Shown here piece by piece: positions 57,655 through 64,000 of a DNA stretch of 64,000 nucleotides (within the stretch, counting starts at the first letter, position 1; each line of letters starts with the position of its first letter). The translations under genes and the position numbers were made by a program. Location: assembly GCA_030549495.1 (NCBI GenBank), contig JAUIRK010001057.1, forward strand, positions 994,501 to 1,058,500. Reading direction: 5' to 3'. Below the pieces are notes generated by a model, which worked only from the letters and a program-made list of their open reading frames with translations, was not told the DNA's origin and did not search any database. This DNA is from Nectonema munidae (lineage: Eukaryota > Nematomorpha > Nectonematoida > Nectonematidae).

Positions 57655-58599
57655 TTAGGGTGACCAGACGCCCGGAAAAAGCCGAATTTGTCCGGATTTT
57701 TTCGAAAAAAAAATAATTCTGTCCGGTTATTTTTTGATCTTTAAAATGTCCAGATATTTAATTTTTTCAATTTGTTCCAATCTGAAAATAAAATGTTGTA
57801 TATTCTTCTTTTTTAACAAGTTTCTGATGCCCAAAAGAAAGTATATTTTTAATCAAAGTCTTGCAAAAAAGTATGGATTTTTGAAAGAAGGAAAAAATAA
57901 AAGTGAAGTAGAATGTTTATTGTGTCAAAACTCAACATTTATTTCAATCAGCAACAAGGGGGATGGTGACATAGAAAAGCACATCAACACAGTTAAACAC
58001 CAAAGCGCATTACAAAGTTCAAGTACTCAAATCAAAATGACAGATTATATTGATAAAAATAATAAAATACAAAATTTAAGATGCGCGGCTGAAGGAGCTT
58101 TGGTTTATCATTGTGTTAAACATGGAAGTAGCTTTAGAAATATGGAATGCACTTCTTTATTGATGAAAGCAACTTTTTACAGATTCCGAGAAGGCTAAAA
58201 GTATAGCCTGCTCTAGAACAAAAACATCTGCAATCATTAACAAAGTTTTTCCTCCTCATATTTTAACCCTATTAGTGCTCGGGGGGGGGGGCGTAAAACA
58301 CCCCCCTTCACTAAAAAATTAATTGTAGAAAATTGGCTGAATCATATCCCTTCAAATTTTGTGACTTTTCCTAAAATCGCTAGCTGCATCTTTTGAAACC
58401 ATTTTCATGGTAGTTGAATGACCCCTTCATGTCCAAAACTGTCAATCAAAAATTTTCAGCAAAATTTTGACATTATCTGTACTTAACCTTATAACTTAGG
58501 ATCTAGATTATATAATACCCTGAAAATTTATAATTATATACAGTTTGGAACGCATAACACTTTATATATTTAATTTTTTCAATAATCATGCCTACTTTT

Positions 58600-60100
58600 T
58601 AGAAAATGTCAATCAAAATTTTGATTGATCAAAAATATATCTAATAAAATATACCTTCAAATTTTACATAAAATATATGTTTTTATACTAAATCGGTCAT
58701 GCTGTTTTCATTTCTGGACTCATTTTTTACATTTAGGATTTGAAAATACCTATAAGTATTAATCAAATTTGCGGTTTACTTATAAAAATTGTCTCCAAAA
58801 ACATTCCTTCACATTTTACATAAAATATATGTGTTATACTAAATCGGCCATGCTGGTTTCATTTCTGGACTAATTTTTTACGTTTAGGATCTGGAAATAC
58901 CTATAAGTGTTGATCAAATTTGCGGTTTACTTCTAAAAATTATCTCAAAAACATTCATTCAAATTTTACAATGAAATATATGTGTTATACTAAATCGGCC
59001 ATGCTGGTTTCATTTCTGGACTCATTTTTTACGTTTAGGATGTGAAAATACCTATAAGTGTCAATCAAATTAGCGGTTTTTCTTCTAAAAATTGCCTCCA
59101 AAAACATTCATTCAAATTTTACAATGAAATATATGTTTTATACCAAATCAACCATGCTGTTTTCATTTCTGAACTCATTTTTCACATTTAGAGGTTTTAA
59201 AATATCAGTCAAAATTTGCGGTTTTCTTCTAAAAGCTATCTCTAAAAATATTCTCTCAATTTTACATGAAATATTTGTTTTTATACCAAATCGATCATAC
59301 TGTTTTCATTTTTGAACTCATTTTTTACATTTAGGATTTGAAAATACCTATAAGTATAAATCAAATTTGCGGTTTACTTCTGAAAATTGTCTCCAAAAAT
59401 ATTCTCATGAAATATATGTTTTTATACCAAATCAATCATGCTGTTTTCATTTCTGAACTCATTTTTTACATTTAGGATGTGAAAATACCTATAAGTGTTA
59501 ATAAAATTTGCGGTTTACTTTTAAAAATTGTCTCCAAAAACATTCATTCAAATTTTACAATTAAATATATGTTTTTATACTAAATCAACCATGCTAGTTT
59601 CATTTATGGACTCAATTTTTGCAGTTTGAATTTGAAAATACATATAAGTATCAATTAAATTTGCGTTTAGTTCTAAAATTTGTTTTTATAGCAAATAGAT
59701 CATGATGATTTCATTTCTGAACACAGTTTTCGCATTTAGAGGTTTTACTGATAGTGTCAATCAAATTGCGGTTTATCTCTGAAAACTATATCCCAAAATA
59801 TTCTCTCTAATTTTACATGATATATAGGTTTTTATACCAATTCGGCCATGATAATTTTTATTTCTGAAATCATTTTTTGCATTTAGAGGTTTTAAATGTC
59901 TGAAAGTGTCAATCAAATTTTCGATTTACGTCTAATGTCTACAGAAATATTTTTGAAATTTAAATAAAATATCTGTTTATATGCCAAATGGAAGATGCTG
60001 GTTTCATTTTTGGACTCAGGTTTGGCATTTATGGTTTTAAAATATCTGAAAGCTTGAATCAGATTTGCGGTTTACTTCTAGATACTGTCTTCAAAAATAT
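58600..60100. repeat. A array: about ten tandem units near 150 bp
   Basis: Units contain TACTAAATCGGCCATGCTG, TTTCATTTCTGGACTC and CCTATAAGTGTCAATCAAAT, then TTGCGG. Spacings between successive units are about 151, 151, 153, 143, 141, 153, 111, 146 and 147 bp. The units diverge toward the 3' side of the array. Confidence 0.9.
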
Positions 60101-60919
60101 TTTGACTGTGAAAAAGAAGTTCCTCTTTTACAAATGAAAAATATTTAAATCTATAGCTTATCATCTAGGATTACAGTTAACTTTTAGCTAAGATGGGTAG
60201 GAAATCTGAAAATTTAGAATAGGTCAGATTTATCAAAAATGGCACAGATGCCATATGTGAGAATTTAGTCACTATTAAGATATTTTTAATTTAAATTGAA
60301 TTTGTCCATCTTTTTCCTTTTGTGTCAAAAAGATAATTTTTTAGATGAAGAACGTTGACAACCTTTTGTAATTGAACAATCAACATCACGAATAATTCAT
60401 CAGAAAAAAACCTTTGAAATGAGATTGGTTGACAAATATTCAGGCTTGAGAGGAAAAAAGTAATTTTATCATTATAAAAAAATTTTCGAACACACATTGA
60501 AGAATATAAATTTCTAATGAAAAAAGAGCTACCAAGAAAGGATCATCATAGAATGGATACCAAAATTACATACTGTAAATTATAATATGACGTAGAGACT
60601 ACGAGCCGATAACGAATTTGTAGCCAAAAAGGTGGATGTCCTATCGAGTTACATAAGTTACTGTAGAATGAAATATTTTGAGTGAATTAAACACCTAAAG
60701 TTGGTTTATTAAATAAATTAAGAAAACAATTACCAGAGAAATACTGCAAGTAGAAATTATTTTTATGTAACATCACCATTAAATTTCCATACTTGAAATG
60801 TATAAAAAAAAACTTTAAAAGAATTAAAATTTTAATTTTGACATGGGCTGTCATATTTAAATTATTTTGTCAGGTTTGACTAATATTTATAAAAAAAAAA
60901 AGGAATATAACCAGTAAAC

Positions 60920-61740
60920 ACAGCCTACTTGAAAATGGGTATATGTGTGTAAAATGCCATGCACGGTAAACGTCATCACCTCCCTATACTTTCTATTAAA
61001 CGTAATTCTCTAATTCAAAAAACCGTGCCTGATCCTTTCTTTTTGGGATAAATCAATTTTTTGAGTTTTGATTGATTTTTATAAAAAAAAATGAATATCA
61101 CCACTGAATTACGCATGCTTAAAAATGGGTATATATGTGTAAAAAACTTTATATTATTACTTAGATAAAAAGTTTCTTTTTTGAGATGAGCTTTCATATG
61201 TAAATCACTTTTTTGACAGGTTTGAATGATTTTCATAAAAAATGAATATCACCAATGAATTCAGCATGCTTGAAAATGGGTGTATATGTGTAAAAAACAT
61301 TATATAATTATTTAGATAAAAAGTTTCTTTTTTGAGATGAGCTGTCATATGTAAATCATTTTTTGACAGGTTTGAATGATTTTCATAAAAAATGAATATC
61401 ACTACTGAATTCAGCATATTTGAAAATGGGTATACATTTGTAAAAAACTTTATATACTTATTTAGATAAAAAGTTCCTTTTTGAGAAGAGCTGTCACATT
61501 TAAATCAATTTTTTGACAGGTTTGATTGATTTTCATAAAAAATGAATATCACCACTGAATTCAGCATATTTGAAAAAGGGTATACATGCGTAAAAAACTT
61601 TATATAATTATTTAAATAAAAAGTTCCTTTTTGAGATGAGCTGTCAAATATAAATCAATTTTTTGACAGGTTTGATTGATTTTGATAAAAAAAAATGGAC
61701 ATCACCACTGAATTCAGCATAGTTGAAATATATATGTAAC
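60920..61740. repeat. B array: about five tandem units near 150 bp
   Basis: Units contain ATGAATATCACCACTGAATT, CAGCATATTTGAAAATGGG, AAAAAGTTCCTTTTTGAGA and TGAGCTGTCA, then TTTTTTGACAGGTTTGAT. Spacings are about 151, 150, 150 and 153 bp. The sequence is unrelated to the A array apart from period and AT-richness. Confidence 0.9.
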
Positions 61741-62450
61741 ATTAAAAATATTTATAAAAACTTATTAATATCTAAGAAAAATAGGGGGGCACTTTACGCC
61801 CCCCCAGCACTTGAGCGGACAAATTTTGCCCAGCACTAATAGGGTTAAAAGTTAGTTTGAATGCTATACTGAGAGAAGAAATATTGTTTTATGGAATATC
61901 TGTCGATATCAGCAATCATTATTCTTTAAAAGTTGTTCCATTCGTTGTTCAATACTTTGACTGGAAAGGAGAAATATAGTATCAAAAGTAATTGAAATAC
62001 AAAATTTTCCAAATGAAAAGGCTGAAACATTATTCAATTATATTGTTGATACACTAGAAAAATTCGGTATTAATAGAAAATGTATTTCTTTTACTGCCGA
62101 TAACTGCAATACAATGTTCGGAGGAAAAGATAATAAAGGCCAAAATAATGTTTTTTTCAAGTTACAAAGATATCTTAGTAATTTTAATCAAGTTTCTTTG
62201 GGATGCCCAGCGCATGTTTTAAACAATGCTATTCATAAAGCTATAGATACCTTAGAAATTGATATTGAATTAGTTGTAACAAAGTTGTTTTATTACTTTC
62301 ATACATACACTGTAAGAACTGAAAACCTAAAAGATTTTTGTTCATTTGTAAACTTGAAGTTCAAAAACATTCTCTCCTTCAGTAAAACAAGATGGCTTTC
62401 TTTGTTTCCAGCTATTGAAAGAATTTTGGATTTGTTTGAAGCATTATAAA

Positions 62451-64000
62451 TCAAATATATAAAAAGTTTGGATTGGCAATTTTAGATTTTGAAAAATTTA
62501 GGTTAGAGTTCAGAAATTTTGAGGTTCTAATTCTACATATGAATCGTTTTTTTAACGTAAGATAACGAACTCATTAAAGTCGAATGAAGTTCTTTAGTTT
62601 TAAAATTTCCTTCAAAAAATAGAAATAATTCTATGCAATTTTTTACAATTAAGTTCTTATAGGAATTATTAATGTTTATGCATCTCGCAATAATTTTTCA
62701 AAACAACAGGCATTTAACATTAATTTCAAATTTAAGTTTTTTTTGTTTATATTCCAAATCAGTTATTATGGTTTCAGAAACAAAAATAACAAAATGTGGG
62801 ATTTCAAAAGAATTCACTATTTTATTATTAAAAAAAAATTTTTTACGATCAAAAAAACTGGCTTTTTTATCACAAGATTCTATAATCAATCAATACCTTA
62901 TAATTAGGTAAATTTTCAAACAACCTAAATCTCAATTTTTCAAAGTTAATTAGTAATTAAAATAATATTTCAATGTATACTAAAATAATAGTTGCTATGA
63001 ATACCAATTTTAACCTATAAAATAATGTCTAGTATATATGGTGTAGAAAAAATACATAAAACAAAGCATTTCCATCATAAATCCTCTACCGTGTGTTGTT
63101 ATCTTGGAATGAAAAATTAAATTTTTTCGCTCTTTGTTAAATTCAATGTCTTGATTGAATGAATCCATTGTTACAAGTGAGTTTTAAAAAAATTCAATGC
63201 CAATGAAATAAAATAATACATGGAAATGGAATGAATCCTTTTGTTGCTGCATATAATTTTTCGCAGAACTTTACTTTTTGTTAGTTTATCTTTATCTGAC
63301 ATGGAACGACAGATAGAGCGGTGACAATAAACCTAACATATGGGCGCAAATTCGATTCTTTATTACAAAATAATATTTGAAGAATGTAATTTAAAGTCGG
63401 TTGATGCCTATTTTACTCAAAATGATTTTTGGTTCATCTCTCTTTATAAATGAGATTAAATAAATGTAAGGGTTAATTTCTATTTTCTTTATTATATTTT
63501 CGATAAAGTGGTTTTTATTTCTATAAAATATGGCTTTCAGAAAACCAATTGTAGAATACTCTTTTAGCTTGCTTGATAAATAAATTTTTCAATAACCTCT
63601 CATAATTTTATCCATTATAATCAAATAAATATTACTGCCAGTTAGGATAAAATTTGATCCATGTATGATTTGATATAATAACAAAGGGGAGACAACGGTG
63701 TAAAGATCATTGTGATTTTAAATATCTATTCAATTACACATTACTACAATATAGCTAGACTTTCCAGTGCATTTGATTTAATACTCTATAATTGCACTGT
63801 GTTTGATTTGAAATATAAAAATAGGAAAGCACCTTCCTAAAAAATATGGTCTGTGAAAAGGGAAAGAGAGGCCATTTTTATGGATCTCTATGTTATTAAC
63901 GAAGTATTATGCTGTTAAAAAAGCGCCATAGTATATTTACTAATCTAACCCTGTTAAGAATAAAAGAATTTTAGGTTTATGATCAGGGTAAGATAATGTC
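62451..64000. other. AT-rich spacer to window end, no gene seen
   Basis: Two short overlapping frames on opposite strands (62672-62911 region) are not recognised. They could include decayed hAT sequence, but no motif supports this. Confidence 0.45.

Larger units (their letters stand above)
58263..61848 (+). mobile_element. Large TTAA (piggyBac-type) element made of two satellite arrays
   Basis: It is bounded by TTAA at 58263-58266 and 61845-61848, with inverted ends TTAACCCTATTAGTGCT on both sides. Next to them are G- or C-runs and GGCGTAAA blocks. About 3.6 kb long with no transposase: a unique left block (to about 58600), A array (58600-60100), a middle block, B array (about 60920-61740). 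It interrupts the hAT gene exactly at a TTAA, with the reading frame resuming directly after it. Confidence 0.85.
57656..62450 (+). pseudogene. hAT/ZBED-like transposase gene split by a TTAA element
   Basis: A TAGGGTGACCAGACGCCCGG end near 57656 marks the left hAT terminus. The protein starts at 57827 (MPKRKYIFNQSLAKKYGFLK) with a BED-like finger (ECLLCQ ... HINTVKH) and AAEGALVYHCVKHGSSFRNM. It is cut at 58263 and resumes at 61845 (GISVDISNHYSLKVVPFVVQ, then TADNCNTMFGGKDNKGQNNV, GCPAHVLNNAIHKA, FSKTRWLSLFPAIERIL). This order matches hAT-like proteins common in arthropods and cnidarians. One frameshift lies near 61975, and the frame stops early at 62449 without the C-terminal dimerisation region. 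The right terminus was not found. Confidence 0.8.

Noticed and set aside
58240-61850. CRISPR-like array from regular 150 bp repeats
   Set aside because: Units are adjacent diverging repeats with no short constant repeat and variable spacers, the genome is eukaryotic, and no cas-like genes are present.

Overview
The window is AT-rich eukaryotic DNA from an animal, almost certainly an invertebrate. The evidence is a spliced protein kinase gene with both very short (56 and 68 bp) and very long introns, and a dense mixture of tRNA-derived SINEs, RTE-like and R1/Jockey-like LINEs, hAT, piggyBac, Mutator-like and pogo DNA transposons, and one Ty3/Gypsy fossil. The sequence alone does not fix the species. 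An arthropod or other small invertebrate with an AT-rich, repeat-rich genome fits, but I would not go further.

The only clear host gene is a Greatwall/MASTL-type mitotic kinase on the + strand. I could trace eleven exons from a start codon at 17006 to a stop at 40916. All have GT-AG borders and compatible phases, and together they give an uninterrupted frame of about 396 codons. The kinase core is intact: glycine loop, VAIK-type Lys, alpha-C Glu, HRD, DFG, APE, and an AGC-type C-terminal tail. The long linker that normally splits Greatwall kinases between DFG and APE appears to be only about 90 residues here, against more than 500 in human MASTL. The two activating Thr-Pro sites are kept. Exons cover about 1.2 kb of 24 kb; the rest is intron filled with transposon debris.

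Region by region: 1-6.2 kb holds an RTE-like LINE remnant and a 2.9 kb hAT-type element (3222-6164) loaded with nested elements. 7.1-10 kb is a decayed LINE with reverse transcriptase and RNase H. 11.8-12.9 kb is a deleted copy of a TTAA-flanked satellite-bearing element. 13-16.7 kb holds a decayed MULE transposase, a second inverted fragment of the same MULE, and a short Mutator-type MITE. 17-41 kb is the Greatwall gene, with a ZBED5-like hAT fossil at 27.3-29.3 kb in its largest upstream intron. 41.2-42 kb is another copy of the TTAA satellite element. 45.4-46.7 kb holds a Gypsy integrase fossil and a broken Cys-rich gene. 48-57 kb has two copies of a low-complexity repeat, a piggyBac transposase remnant and a pogo remnant. 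57.6-62.5 kb is a hAT/ZBED-like gene split by a 3.6 kb TTAA element that is mostly two different tandem arrays, both with units of about 150 bp.

Apart from the exons of the kinase, no neighbouring genes work together as a pathway or operon. The main biological interest is the compact Greatwall gene and the satellite-carrying TTAA element with its copies.
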